Assembly (NCBI GenBank): GCA_051530055.1
Contig: CM121343.1
Location: forward strand, 7,688,001-7,752,000
DNA: 64,000 bases
Source: Neoechinorhynchus agilis
Taxonomy: Eukaryota > Acanthocephala
Reading direction: 5' to 3'
Made by a program: the position numbers and the translations under genes
Part shown: piece after piece, positions 10,101-21,534 of the stretch
Position numbering within the stretch: the stretch's first letter is position 1
Layout of the letters: every line of letters begins with the position of its first letter
Notes under the pieces: generated by a model
Told to the model about the DNA's origin: nothing
Database searches by the model: none
What the model saw: only the letters and a program-made list of their open reading frames with translations

Positions 10101-13100
10101 GCGCGGTGTACCCGGTTCCATAGGATCAAGCGGACCGAAAGGTGATGTCGGTGCGACTGGACAGCCTGGACCTACTGGACCTATTGGAATGCAGGGCCCA
10201 CCTGGTCCGCCCGGATTTCAAGGTCTTCCTGGTCCCATGGTAATCTGGATAGTTCTAATTGAATATCTTACATAGATATTTATAGGGTTTTACTGGCACG
10301 GATGGCCCGCCTGGTCCTATTGGCGAAAGAGGTGAACCGGGGCCAATCGGTCCCACTGGACCACCTGGTCCAACCGGTCAGATCGGTCCTCAGGTATGGA
10401 CTAGTTTGCTTATCCCTAAATTTGAAAATGATGACCTTTGAGGGCACACGGGGAGAAACAGGACCACAAGGAGAAGCAGGACCACAAGGCGTCCCTGGGC
10501 CTGCAGGACCTGACGGTTTCCCAGGCCCTCCAGGCAAGCGAGGTGAAAGAGGAGAAACAGGACCCAATGGTCCTCACGGCCCACCTGGTCCTACCGGTGC
10601 TCAAGGATTTCCAGGAGAGAGAGGTTATCCTGGCTCTCCGGGAGTTTCAGGTGACAAAGGAGACATGGGGCCACCAGGACCACCAGGGCCGGCGGTAAGA
10701 TTATATTTAACACAGGCACTTTATATAGTCATTTTGTTAGGGTATCAAAGGAGAGCGAGGCGAACCCGGAAAGATGGGTCTACCTGGATCGCAAGGTCCA
10801 ATAGGGCCCCCGGGACCTCTTGGTCCTCAAGGTCATAAAGGCGATCAGGTAAAATCTTTTAAGCCTCGTTAGACTGAAACTAGCAGCTTACAGGGAGAGG
10901 AAGGTCAACCTGGTCAACAAGGTCCAGACGGACCACAAGGTGCGCGAGGCCCTCCTGGTATGAGAGGACCTACAGGGAGACGAGGGCTGGATGGTGAAAA
11001 GGGAGATAGAGGTGAAGCCGGTATCAAGGGGATAAGAGGAAATCCTGGTAGACCGGTAGGATTTGACTTTAGTTTGGCCTGATAACCATTACAAGTTTTC
11101 TAGGGATCGCGAGGACTTCGAGGTGCCCCAGGTAGTCGTGGAGAACCAGGAGCACAAGGTCCAACAGGTGAACCTGGTGCTCAGGGGTTACCAGGACCCA
11201 TTGGACCGCCGGTAGGAACACTTGTTGCATTTGCGCGCCACGGACATCATTTGAAACTAGGGCTCAGATGGTAAACGAGGTCCACCTGGACCGGCAGGTA
11301 GTGCTGGTCGACAAGGGCTGCAGGGTATTCAGGGAGCAAAAGGCGATCGAGGTGATGATGGTCCCAGGGTAAATTTATTTCGCGACAGCATTATGTTTCA
11401 TGCTAATGTGGAGTAGGGACCAACAGGTCAGCAAGGACCTTCTGGTCCTCGCGGACTACCTGGCCGAGATGGAAAGACAGGTCCTGTGGGACCATCTGGA
11501 CCCGAAGGCGCTGCTGGTGAAAAGGGTGAGCCAGGTTTAAGAGGTGAACGAGGAGCAGATGGGCGCGATGGTCAACCGGTGAGAATACCAATTTAGAGGG
11601 TCTCTCCTTAAATCTCATTGTTCGCTTTAAGGGGCCACAAGGAACCGTAGGTCCGAAAGGTGATATGGGTCCGCCCGGAAATCCGGGTGAGCAAGGGAAA
11701 CCCGGGCCAGTTGGAATACAGGGACAAAAGGGACATATGGTTTGAATTTAGTATTTATGATAATTATCGATAGCTTCATCTAAAAGGGTCATCTTGGATT
11801 GCCTGGATCTGCTGGGCCACCTGGACCTCCTGGTCAAAAAGGAGATGCAGGGCCACGAGGCGTTCCTGGTAGGGACGGTGAAAAGGGGGCAGACGTGAGT
11901 TTTATAAGGAAATGTTGAACCAGTAATCGTTTTTAATAAAAGGGTCCAAGCGGTCCACCTGGAGAAGCTGGTCCACCTGGTGCTCGTGGCAGGACGGTAT
12001 GTCATTTTCAGAGATTCTAAAATCTATTCAAGGAGCAGGGAAGCTCTGGAATACCGGGTTTGCCCGGTCAGACAGGAGAAACAGGACCAAAGGGTGAACG
12101 TGGACAACCTGGTCCTCAAGGTGCCCCTGGACCTGCCGGAAAAGTTGTATGTACATATGATCAACTTTGAACGGAAATTTAGAATGAATATAGGGCACGC
12201 GTGGTGCGGATGGACCTCCTGGTATGCCTGGTCCAGTTGGACCGGTTGGCCCACAGGGTCCGATTGGTCCTCCGGGACCAGCTGGTGAGCCTGGACAGCA
12301 GGTAATGGAATTAACATTAAGGTGCTGAGTCGCATTCTATCGCTTAGGGTGCTGCCGGCTTAACTGGACCAAAGGGATCCGCTGGTCCAAGAGGCTTAAA
12401 GGTATAAATCTACGAAAAACATTTGTCTCACATAAGTGCTTTATAGGGTCATCCGGGATCTACCGGTGTTCCTGGTGCAGTTGGAGAGACTGGATCAAAA
12501 GGAGACAAGGGAAATCGTGGGCCGCTAGGACCCGTCGGTGATAAGGGAGATCAAGGGCCTCCTGGACCTTCTGGTCTTCAAGGACCCTCGGGTACATCTG
12601 GGATGCCTGGCCCACCCGGCCTTGGCGGACCCAAAGGAGTTATGGTATGATTGATAGCAATATTTGGATACCGAGACTGATTGAAATGTTACTTAGGGCC
12701 CTACAGGCATCAAAGGAGATCAAGGTCCACCTGGTCAACCTGGATCTCCTGGACCCGCATGTGATCCTGTCTTGCCTGCTGACCTATCTCAATTCCAAAT
12801 ATATCAAGAAAAGGGACCAACGAGGCGCAGCCGGCGTGATGCCAAGACATCTATCAATGTTGAAGTGCTTAATGATAAAAAGGCTCCAACCAATGGACAT
12901 TCTGTTCTTTTGACTAAGATTATTGGTGTTTTAAATGACATGTCGAAGCAATTGGATTCCTTAGAAAACCCTACAGGAAATAGGAGCGATCCGCTTTCGT
13001 CTTGCAAGGATTTAAATCCTTCAAGTCCTGGAGGTAAGAAAATCGATTTCTGCCTGTAAAGCTAAACTACGCGATTTACGTTAAAAGGGAGATATTGGAT

Positions 13101-14059
13101 TGATCCAAATTTGGGTAGTCGTCATGATGCCTTTGAAGCAACATGTGTAAAGCATGAGCAGACGTTTAAGACGTGTATTGATGTAGTGGACGAATTCAAG
13201 TCAGTCGGATTGTTCAGCTATAACAAAGTTGGATCTCAAAAGCCTTTTAGCCAATTATATCAGCGAAGGGTGAGTGCACCATCAAGAAATGTAAATTATT
13301 CCTTGTGCACTTACTTTAGAGTCAACAATCACCAAGAACAGTAAGTTTTATTTTCGATCTAAAAATTCTTTTCGCATACAGTTTAAGATTTCATTTTCCG
13401 TGTGATTTTGTATAGCGCCTCTTAACATTTTTGAATGCCTCTCTTCCAAAAATTCAAGAATAGTCAAGCCTGCATCAACTTCGTTTGTCGTTTTTTTGTC
13501 TTCACTAACCTGAGTTCTATTTAGGAAAAGCTGCTTTCTGTTAAAATCTTCTTTAACGGGATGATAATAGTATTTTGATGAAGGCATACCCATTTTTTGG
13601 TTCAATTTTAATATTTTATCAATGGTTTATTTTTTTCGTGATCGCTAAGCAACCGTTTTTAGTTTCACTACGATGCGCCGGCATCCCAATTAAGTTTTCT
13701 GCAACTGTTGAGTCACCAAATCGAACAAGATTTTTTGTACAAGTGCGAAAATAGCAAACTTTCAAATGGCAAAGAATCACTATCATTTGTGTCTCTGGAT
13801 GACTATACATGGGATTATAGAGATGGAAAGGACGATGTAGTTGTCAACGATGGTTGTGCAAAGGTACTGACTGCACTTGATTAAGCACATTTATTCTGCT
13901 ATAATTGAAACCTAACCGTTTTAGGGTCTTAAGGAATCTTCATTTATTGTAAGAACCAGTAATGGCCGATTGCTGCCAATTGTCGACTTTTTACCCGCTG
14001 ATTACGGAGACAATGGACAGAAAATAGGCTACCAGCTAGGACCTGTCTGTTTCAATTAA
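7143..14059 (+). CDS. Fibrillar procollagen alpha chain with TSPN and COLFI domains
   Basis: A secreted collagen chain that trimerises into extracellular fibrils. Exon 1 (7143-7230) starts [19 protein letters not shown], a signal peptide. Exons 7286-7522, 7577-7784, 7830-8001 and 8047-8145 form an N-terminal TSPN/laminin-G-like domain ([24 protein letters not shown]), as in type V/XI chains. An acidic linker (RDDDSEEES) leads into a long Gly-X-Y helix from about 8.23 to 12.76 kb, in many exons that mostly start with a whole Gly codon. The helix ends at GPACDPVLP, followed by a basic site RRSRR near 12.82 kb. The COLFI C-propeptide then follows: [14 protein letters not shown] (13088-13269), [10 protein letters not shown] (13663-13863) and the final [10 protein letters not shown] (13925-14059). 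All parts are in frame. I estimate about 1,600 aa. Codon phase fixes the early introns; helix exon edges were read by eye. Confidence 0.93.
8146..8194 (+). other. Likely GC-AG intron in the collagen gene
   Basis: The exon ending at 8145 reaches a stop two codons later, and there is no GT donor before it. AAG followed by GCATGA fits a GC-type donor, and TTTAG at 8191-8194 is the acceptor. Using these ends keeps the frame from ...ESLKSK directly into RDDDSEEES. All other introns checked by phase in this gene are GT-AG. Confidence 0.65.
12817..12835 (+). other. Predicted furin-type processing site in procollagen
   Basis: The codons read TRRSRRD, placed between the end of the Gly-X-Y helix and the COLFI domain. 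A dibasic R-X-X-R-like site here is where proprotein convertases act in type V/XI-type procollagens. Function is inferred from position and motif only. Confidence 0.5.
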
Positions 14060-14971
14060 ATACTTCAATTCGGGATGATGAATATAGTAATGTTTTTGTT
14101 CACTTATGCATTTCTTGATTCCAAAAAATATTGATACTGTACATGGGTTTGCTTGTCGTGAGGCTATCATTCAACTTTGCCCGATATATGCGCAACGATA
14201 TCACTCTTTGCCGAACTTAGTATGACCCATCAATGCATATGATTGGTAACCGATAGGTTTTTGTTTAAATCAATTCCAAAATATCAAGTACCTTATAATT
14301 GAGCTACTTATCGAAGCTAAAACAGTTATTTCAAGTGTATTTCATTTCTAAAGCAGATTTGGATTTTTAAATGATCCCATAATGCCGTTCCGGGCGAGGT
14401 TTTAATCAAAAGAGTAATAAGCAAGGAAAGTCTTTGAGCGTGCAGAGCGGAAGTTATGCTCGTTAATAATGAAGAAAATATCATTAACGATTAATGCAAT
14501 AAACCGACATGTTGTACATTTCTTTACTTTTAAATTGAGGGCCTAAACTCCGGGAAGCACTATGAGCAATAAGAGACTTTGATCGACCATTTTGTATGAA
14601 ACGTATTTTAATAACAACGCATTCTTCACTGTCGTTATGCAGCTTGAAGGTGTGTGGTATATAAGACAATCAATATCTACCTTTTAAAATAAATTATAAA
14701 TTTCTTATAAGGTTGATTTTCGTTGATTTTCAATGCTTGACAAAATTTTGAACCAGTCTTATAAATGTTGTCTAAGATTTCTCACTTAAATCTCGATTCG
14801 TTCAATTGGCTAAGCAAGATCTATTATGTTACAAAGGAATAAACTATTTACTGGGAAGTTCCTAATTTTCCTGACATTATATCTAGTGTGCTACAATGCA
14901 ATAAAATGAGAATGTGGGATTGTATTGTATGCAACGGTAGTTTCCTACGTTGCACCGTAGGTATAAGCCCG
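14060..14971. other. Collagen 3' flank, no gene supported
   Basis: The collagen 3' UTR presumably ends here; AATAAATT near 14689 is a candidate polyadenylation signal but lies about 630 bp past the stop. A 61-codon minus frame (14484-14669) matches nothing I know. Confidence 0.4.
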
Positions 14972-15251
14972 TCAAATAGTATTAGACTCCGCTGGGGATC
15001 TAAAATACACGACAGCAGTCCTGTTATGCGGACAATTCTCGTCTCTTAAAATCAGGTCATCGTATGTACGACAGTTCCCTTTGCCTTTACGATACAATGT
15101 CGTTGGCTTCCAGAAAAGGAACTGTTGCACGACCTGTGGGCAAGATGCCTCGGACCGAATTATATTGCCCGTGAACTGCAGTTGTCTGCGGCGCAAATAT
15201 TCACTGGGCGGTTGAACTCCGGCTCTCTTATACAGTGCTTTGTTGGTCACT

Positions 15252-16146
15252 TTATCTGACCTTGAACGCCGCACGTAAGAGAGATGAATGATATTGGTCC
15301 AACTGCCTCGTCGCCGTTGGTGACTGTGTCCAGGTCTCTGCATTGTAGTAGAGAATGCTCTCAATTAGAGCCCTGAACAGCTGCGAACGGAGTTCATCTG
15401 GTAAAGACTCACTGTCAAACAGTGGTTTAAGTTGCCCCATTGCTCTCCAAGCTATAGCTCTCCGTCGGCTGACATCCGCACTCACCTCAGGAACGACAGC
15501 TCCCAGATAGACATACCGCTCTATCTGTTTTAATTGCTCAACGCCATTCGGCCCTTCGCCGGAGACTGTATGCGCGACATGCGGAATCGTCAAGAATTCC
15601 GTCTTTTTCGAGTTGATGGTCAGACCAATCATACTCGCCCTCTCGCACAGTCTATTTAGCATACGTTGAGCTCCTTCGACTGTTGAGGACATCAATACGA
15701 TGTCGTCGGCATATGCCATGTAGGAGGCGCGTATCTCAGGATACCTACGACCTCTTTTCCTCAACAGAGAAAATCCATCTTCATCATTCGGTAGTGCCCA
15801 TCTCATTACCCAATCAAGCACCAAGATGAAGAGGAAAGGAGCCAATGTGTCGCCCTGCAGAACACCTGAAGTGGTGGAAAAGTATTCTGTCAAACCGTCA
15901 GCTGTCTTGACGGCGGACCTTGTGTTTTTATATAATGACATAACGGATGTGACAATGATCGGCGGCACTCCATACTCCTTTAAGATACCGCCAATCATCG
16001 TTCGATTTACCGAATCGAAAGCTCGGCGGAAATCAGCAAATACCAGCGTCACATCCGTTTGATGAATTCGTGCCTCCTCGAGGATCCTCCTCAAAGCCAA
16101 TATGTGCTCTGTGGTGCCTCGATCTTTCCTGAAGCCGTTCTGTTCA
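15252..16146 (-). pseudogene. LINE A reverse transcriptase, palm and thumb part
   Basis: About 295 codons remain open. RT motifs are visible in order: FADFRRAFDSVNR (first catalytic Asp), GVLQGDTLAPFLF, and YADD at about 15.71 kb with both metal-binding Asp present. The stretch YVYLGAVVPEVSADVSRRRAIAWRAM is the thumb-like YLG region typical of RTE-group LINEs. The frame changes near 15250-15360, and the tail (YLRRRQLQFTGNIIRSE) continues in another frame to 14972. The 5' end of this part sits directly against the target duplication of the nested 1.6-kb element. Confidence 0.8.
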
Positions 16147-16155
16147 ATTCTTAGA

Positions 16156-17747
16156 TCGATTAGATTAATTTACATATTTAAGACGCAATTGACCAAAAAC
16201 GAATATGAGGAAATCAGACGATGGATATAGCGACGGATCAGATTCACCTCCCAGCCCTATACCTTCAAGAAGGTTCAGGACGATCTCAGCATCGGATAGG
16301 TTTTGCCGAAATTCCAAATTACGTCACAATGTGTTCAAATCGCCTACAATCGACGCTGCTGACGCAGATAATTTGAACGAGCCACTTATTGATCACGCTC
16401 ACCCTGAAAAGAACAACGCTGCCGGGCTCCCACGCGTCTCTGCTGGTTTGTGTCCTGTTTGCGGTAGGTCTGTTAAATTAACCAATCTGGGGGTTTTGTT
16501 TTTCCATGGTCCCCGGGATCTCCGCTGTAGTGGGTCTGGTTCTCCACCACAATTAACCGAACCTATCGTGCCTGAGACCCCTCAGATCACCACTGATTCT
16601 ATTTCGATACCTGATATCGTGCGGTTTCTGCCCAGGAACGTCCTGAAACGGATCCCTGAAGGCGAGCGATATCTGGTCGCCAAAGCATTTACGGGATTGC
16701 TCAACGATTGCCTGCAAACGAACTGTGCGCCTTCATGGACACGGCTATTCGCTTTCCCGCGCTTAGTCCTTTGCACCAGTGATGATTCTGGGGTGTCTTT
16801 GACATCAACAATCAAGGAAAGGTTAGCCTCCTTTGAACAAATATTTAACGATTTTGAAAGGAATCTCCGCGAGATTCGTAAGGGACGCACGAAGGAAGAG
16901 TTTCGCTGCCGTTTTTCAAAGCGATCACTGACTGAACGTGTCTCTTCGAAGCTTGCGGACGGAGATGTTCGGGGGGCTGTTCGGTTATTGTCATCCTCCG
17001 ACAGATTCGCAAAACAGCTTCAGCGCTTGGTATTTGGATGACGCTACGCTCGGAGGTGATCCCTCCGTTATACTGCGCGATTTGGAGACGCTGATTAGGG
17101 AGACCTCGAAGATGGGCATTGAGCTCAATGCTGGAAAATGTGAGCTCCTTGTATTGAATATTGGAGACGCCGCCAAAGTCAAAGAACTAATGGCTGGGTT
17201 CGAGGCCGTAGCTCCAGGTCTGAAACTCGTGACTCGGGAGCAACTCAACCTCCTGGGCAGTTGCGTCTTCGATTTCTGTCTCGACCGGGATTTCGTGGTG
17301 GCGGTTGAGGAAAGGTGCCAGCAGACAGGCGCTAACTGTGTTCCCGTGAATGGCCTTAGACAGTCGATCTGGGACGGACCTCTTGTCGCGAGAGCTCACA
17401 GCTCTCTACTTTCCGGTTCTCGCGATGGGGTAGTCCGAGCTAGACTGTTGGCAGTTTCATCACGAGAATCTGGGGCGTGGTTGGAGGCTGTTCATCTGGC
17501 ATCAGTGGGAACTCTTCTTACTGATGAGGTAACGAGGATCGCAGTATCCTTAAGACTTGGTCTCCCGATATGCACGCCCCATCGCTGTCGATGTGGGTCT
17601 TTGGTTGATGCTTTCGGGCGACACGGTCTCGTCTGCAGAAGGTCAGGAGGAAGGTTCTCACGCCGTTGGACAAAAGCTGGAATTTGGCGGGAGGTGGTGA
17701 GTGTGCTTCAAACAGATTGTTTGAATTGTCTTCTCGAATAAAGATCT
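16156..17747 (+). mobile_element. Internally deleted R2-like retrotransposon, copy 2
   Basis: Inserted in LINE A antisense to it. The host sequence ATTCTTAGA is present at both edges (16147-16155 and 17748-17756), a 9-bp target-site duplication. Frame 16205-17041 starts with a zinc-finger-like module (GLCPVCGRSV…FFHGPRDLRC) and ends with RGAVRLLSSSDRFA, as in the intact copy. It then jumps straight to SAWYLDDATLGG (in the frame 16938-17741), so nearly the whole reverse transcriptase palm is missing. A second gap removes the thumb region. The endonuclease CRCGSLVDAFGRHGLVC is present but its catalytic half is lost. It cannot be autonomous and may have been moved by a full-length relative. Confidence 0.85.
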
Positions 17748-18487
17748 ATTCTTAGAAACGGTTCTAGGATTGGCTGAATTCGGCGTCTCAAAATGCTGCT
17801 GAAAAGTTTTGCCGTGTTGGACATCAAGGATATACCTCTGTAGTTCTCCACCTTTGTCGAGCAGCATTTCTTGGGGATCATTGTTAGATACGCCGTTTGC
17901 CAGATTTGAGGTACTGAGCCACCATTCATTATGCCATTCATTATCGGTATGACCTTTCCGGCAATAGATTCAAACCTCAGTACCTCTGCCATTATCCCAT
18001 CTGGGCCTGATGCACGTCCCGCACGCATTATTTTCGCCGCAGCTATCGCTTCCTTCACGGAAATCGGTCCAGTGAAGTATGTCTAAGTGCTTGGGACGAT
18101 TGTGCCTTTTGGAAGTGCAGGACTCACTTCCAAAGACGATAATGGCGAATTGAGAATTTCAGCAAAATAATTTGCGATTCTCGTTTTTCTGATTTCCGGG
18201 GAGGGACCTTGAATCAAAGTTGGCTGTCTTTGGGATCTTCCTGTGTGGGTGTTCATCGCTCTCCTCCTTATATGCGATCCCGCGAACTGCATCCTCTATC
18301 GAAGCCTTTTGCTTTTCATTATAGAGGTTGGCAAGTTCAAGACTTGCAATGCGAACCTCAGATCGTTTTCCTCTTTTTCTTAAAGTTTTGATCTGCTCAG
18401 CCATTGCGATAAATTCACAGTCCTCCCACCATATAACCTTTGCAGCTTTTATACGCCTCATTTTTGGGTGCGACGTCGTAAACACTT

Positions 18488-21400
18488 ACAAACAATCAAA
18501 TAACGAAAGGCAATAAACTGAATTGTCAACCCCGAAAGCAAAACTTACAAGCAATTATTCAACCCAAAACAATCCATAGGACACACACAAACTCACTAAC
18601 GCTCGTACTGGAGAATGTCTTTTTGCGAATCTACTTCTTCCGGCATCGATGCTACGTCCGCCTCCAAGGTTTCCACAGGTTTGTGTAAGATCTGCTTAAA
18701 AAAAGTCAGAGTCACGAAATTGGGTCTCCTCCATGTTCACGGTCCCCGTTCTTCACGCTGCGAAGGGTCGGGCACGTCCCCTGAAGATATCAGCTCTTCC
18801 CCCCCAAATTGTGAACTTGACTTTGATTCACAAAATCTTCCTCTAATTGTGAAGCTTTTTCGTGTCCTTCCCAATCACGTCCTCAAACGAATTCCTAAAG
18901 GCGCTCGGTACCAAGTAGGTTCCGCAATTGCGGACCTTTTAAATGAATGTGTCGTTAATAATAGCGCAATATCCTGGATGCGTTTGTTCGCCTTTCCTCG
19001 ACTCGTATTATTCGCCGGTGAGTCCTCAGAGGAATCCTTGACATCAATTGTCAAGTCCAGAGTCGTCAACTTCCCTGATAATTTCCTCGCTGTGCTCAAA
19101 TCTGCCGAGGATCCAACATCCCTTTCGACGAAATCTGAAGGTCCTCGTCGTTTTTCATCTAGACGCTTAGGAGAACGCGTATCGGCCAAGTTATCCGACG
19201 GCGACATCCGTGGAGCCGTGCGCCTTCTCTCATCAACGGATACTTTTGCGGGGGACACAATTACCACTTTGAACGCTTTGCGGGAAAAACACCCACCTCC
19301 AGCCATACCACCACCTCCTAGCTCACATTCCCCTTCACCAATAGATCTCAAACCGATAGATGTGGTCGAAATGAAAAGGGCCCTCTCCTCATTCGCCGGC
19401 GGTTCAAGTCACGGTCTAGACGGGCTCAGACCCCAACATCTAAAGGACTTAATCTCGGGGGGAGCGCATTGCGCTGCGGAAAAAGTCGCCAAGGCTTTGA
19501 CCACTATAGTGAACCTCATCGCTCGAGGCGACACGAATGCCACTGGAATACATTTCATGTTTTCGGCTTCCCTGTGTGCCCTTAATAAGAAGGACGGTGG
19601 GATTCGTCCCATAGCAATCGGAACTACCCTTCGCCGTCTCACCGGAAAGATTCTGTCAAAAAGGGTCGCGGAAAAAGCAGGCCAGATCCTTAGGCCCGTC
19701 CAGCTCGGATGTTGCGCTCCTTGTGGAGCAGAGGCTATAGTCCACTCGCTGCGTTCTTTTATAAATTCTGGTAGGGGCGTTCAGGTAATCCTGAAGTGCG
19801 ATTTCGCAAATGCCTTCAACACTATCGATCGAGGCATCTTAATCTCAGCAGTCGGAAACACTATTCCAGAGCTTCTTCCCTACTTTCAGTCAGCATATTG
19901 CTCTCACACCCCGCTCGTATATAATAATGAACTAATCTGGTCTCAATCGGGTGTGCAGCAAGGGGACCCTCTGGGGCCTTTAGGTTTTGCTCTGACGACA
20001 AACAATCTGGCGCAATCTCTTCGATCACCATTCAACGCCTGGTATCTGGATGACGCTACTCTAGGAGGTTCCCCGTCTGAAGTCCTACAAAATTTAACGG
20101 TTCTTTTAGAAGAGTGTAAAAAAATTGGCCTCAAACTGAACCCTAGCAAGTGCGAAATTTTGGTTTTGAATTGTGGGGACGAGGAACGCGCACAAATTTT
20201 GAGAGAGTTTGAAAAGGCCGCACCTAATATCCGACTTATCTCCAAGTCCAGCTTAGAACTGCTGGGAAGCTGCGTTCTCGAGGAGAATATGCAGGCTGAT
20301 ATCAGGAAAATCAGACCTTCCATTGATCTCATCTGTTCAAGGGCCTCTGAACTTTTCCCTCACGATGCTCTCTTCCTTTTAAAAAATTGCATCTTCATTC
20401 CACGCATCCTCCATAAACTGCGGTCAACCCCTTCCTTTCAATGTCAGCCCGAATTGAGAGAGATTGATGGTTCTTTAAGGGATGGTCTATGCAAGATCCT
20501 TAATATTAAGCTCCCCGACACTGGCTGGACCCAGGCATCTTTGCCCACAAGCTACGGAGGGATCGGTATTCGTGCCAGCTCAGCCATTGCGCTTCCAGCC
20601 TTTCTATCGTCTCTTAGTAGGTCCAAGCGCCTTTCCAGATTGATTTTGAAACATAATTTTGAGGAGGACATCAGCCTGGAGCCCGCTCTTCATCTTTGGA
20701 TGTCCCTGTCTAACCTCGACAAGATTCCAGACCTCCCGGAAAAACAGAAATCGTGGGACATTCCGTTAGTGGAGCGTGTTCACACCTCACTTTTTGACTC
20801 GCTCTCCGACGTGGATAGAACGCGATTAACTGCAGTTTCCTGCAAAGAGTCCGGCGCCTGGTTGAAGGCTGTACCATCAGCAAATATCGGTTCGAGATTA
20901 GACGGCGAGGCTCTCAGAATCGCAGTGTCCCTAAGGCTCGGGCTCCCGGTTTGTATCCCTCACACCTGCCGATGCGGGACGGAAGTCGACCCCTCGGGCA
21001 GGCACGGTTTAGCCTGTAAACGCTCAAGTGGCCGTTTTGCTAGACACACCGAAATAAACGCATTGCTGAGCCGCGCTTTGAAAACGGCTAACTCTCCGAA
21101 TATCCTCGAGCCTAGCAACATCTGCAGGATCGATGGCCGTAGGCCGGATGGAGTTACCGTTTTTCCTTGGAGCAGGGGCAGATGTCTAATATGGGACGCA
21201 ACATGCGTCGACTCCCTTGCAGCCAGCAATCTGCGAGATGCATCCTCCGGGGCTGGGGGAGCCGCATCAGCAGCTGAGCTTCGTAAGGTTGCAAAATACG
21301 CCGATTTTACAAATTCTTATCATTTTGTCCCCTTCGCAGTTGAAACCTTAGGAGCTTTCGGACGTGCGGCGAGGAGTTTTGTTCTCGAACTGGGGCATCG

Positions 21401-21534
21401 TCTGATCAACTCGACCAATGACAGGAGGGCTCGCTCGTTCCTAGTACAGAACATATCCTTGGCTATCCAGCGAGGAAACGCAGCGAGTGTCTTGGGGACG
21501 GTGAAGGACAATTCAGAATAATATAAGTTAACTT
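18488..21534 (+). mobile_element. Intact-looking R2-like retrotransposon, copy 1
   Basis: About 3.05 kb inserted in LINE A, antisense to it. It separates the endonuclease end from the RT linker. Roughly 125 bp of 5' UTR precedes one uninterrupted 968-codon frame, and only about 10 bp follows it. No poly(A) tail is evident. The right edge (TTTTTAAAATACG) against the left (CGTCGTAAAC) allows only a 3-4 bp target duplication. Confidence 0.85.
18615..21521 (+). CDS. R2-like polyprotein: zinc finger, reverse transcriptase, restriction-like endonuclease
   Basis: 968 aa, starting at an ATG. Residues 24-49 form a single Cys2-His-Cys-type zinc module (C24-x2-C27, HVHGPRSSRC). Residues about 300-520 are a reverse transcriptase: KKDGGIRPIAIGTTLRRL, KCDFANAFNTIDR, SGVQQGDPLGPLGF and YLDD at 477-480 (an L in place of the common YADD). 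The C-terminus has CRCG at 785-788 with GRHGLAC, then RPDG at 843-846, PW, and WDATCVD at 860. These match the CCHC-plus-PD-(D/E)XK endonuclease of the R2 superclade. Such proteins nick DNA and prime reverse transcription on the cut end. No defect is visible, so this copy could be recently active. Clade within the R2 group (NeSL, Hero, Utopia or another) cannot be settled by eye. Confidence 0.85.
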   Translation: MSFCESTSSGIDATSASKVSTGLCKICLKKVRVTKLGLLHVHGPRSSRCEGSGTSPEDISSSPPNCELDFDSQNLPLIVKLFRVLPNHVLKRIPKGARYQVGSAIADLLNECVVNNSAISWMRLFAFPRLVLFAGESSEESLTSIVKSRVVNFPDNFLAVLKSAEDPTSLSTKSEGPRRFSSRRLGERVSAKLSDGDIRGAVRLLSSTDTFAGDTITTLNALREKHPPPAIPPPPSSHSPSPIDLKPIDVVEMKRALSSFAGGSSHGLDGLRPQHLKDLISGGAHCAAEKVAKALTTIVNLIARGDTNATGIHFMFSASLCALNKKDGGIRPIAIGTTLRRLTGKILSKRVAEKAGQILRPVQLGCCAPCGAEAIVHSLRSFINSGRGVQVILKCDFANAFNTIDRGILISAVGNTIPELLPYFQSAYCSHTPLVYNNELIWSQSGVQQGDPLGPLGFALTTNNLAQSLRSPFNAWYLDDATLGGSPSEVLQNLTVLLEECKKIGLKLNPSKCEILVLNCGDEERAQILREFEKAAPNIRLISKSSLELLGSCVLEENMQADIRKIRPSIDLICSRASELFPHDALFLLKNCIFIPRILHKLRSTPSFQCQPELREIDGSLRDGLCKILNIKLPDTGWTQASLPTSYGGIGIRASSAIALPAFLSSLSRSKRLSRLILKHNFEEDISLEPALHLWMSLSNLDKIPDLPEKQKSWDIPLVERVHTSLFDSLSDVDRTRLTAVSCKESGAWLKAVPSANIGSRLDGEALRIAVSLRLGLPVCIPHTCRCGTEVDPSGRHGLACKRSSGRFARHTEINALLSRALKTANSPNILEPSNICRIDGRRPDGVTVFPWSRGRCLIWDATCVDSLAASNLRDASSGAGGAASAAELRKVAKYADFTNSYHFVPFAVETLGAFGRAARSFVLELGHRLINSTNDRRARSFLVQNISLAIQRGNAASVLGTVKDNSE

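Noticed and set aside
8500-12400. Many open frames on the minus strand across the collagen helix
   Set aside because: They are shadows of the repetitive GGN-CCN codons; the plus strand has the splice sites and Gly-X-Y phase.
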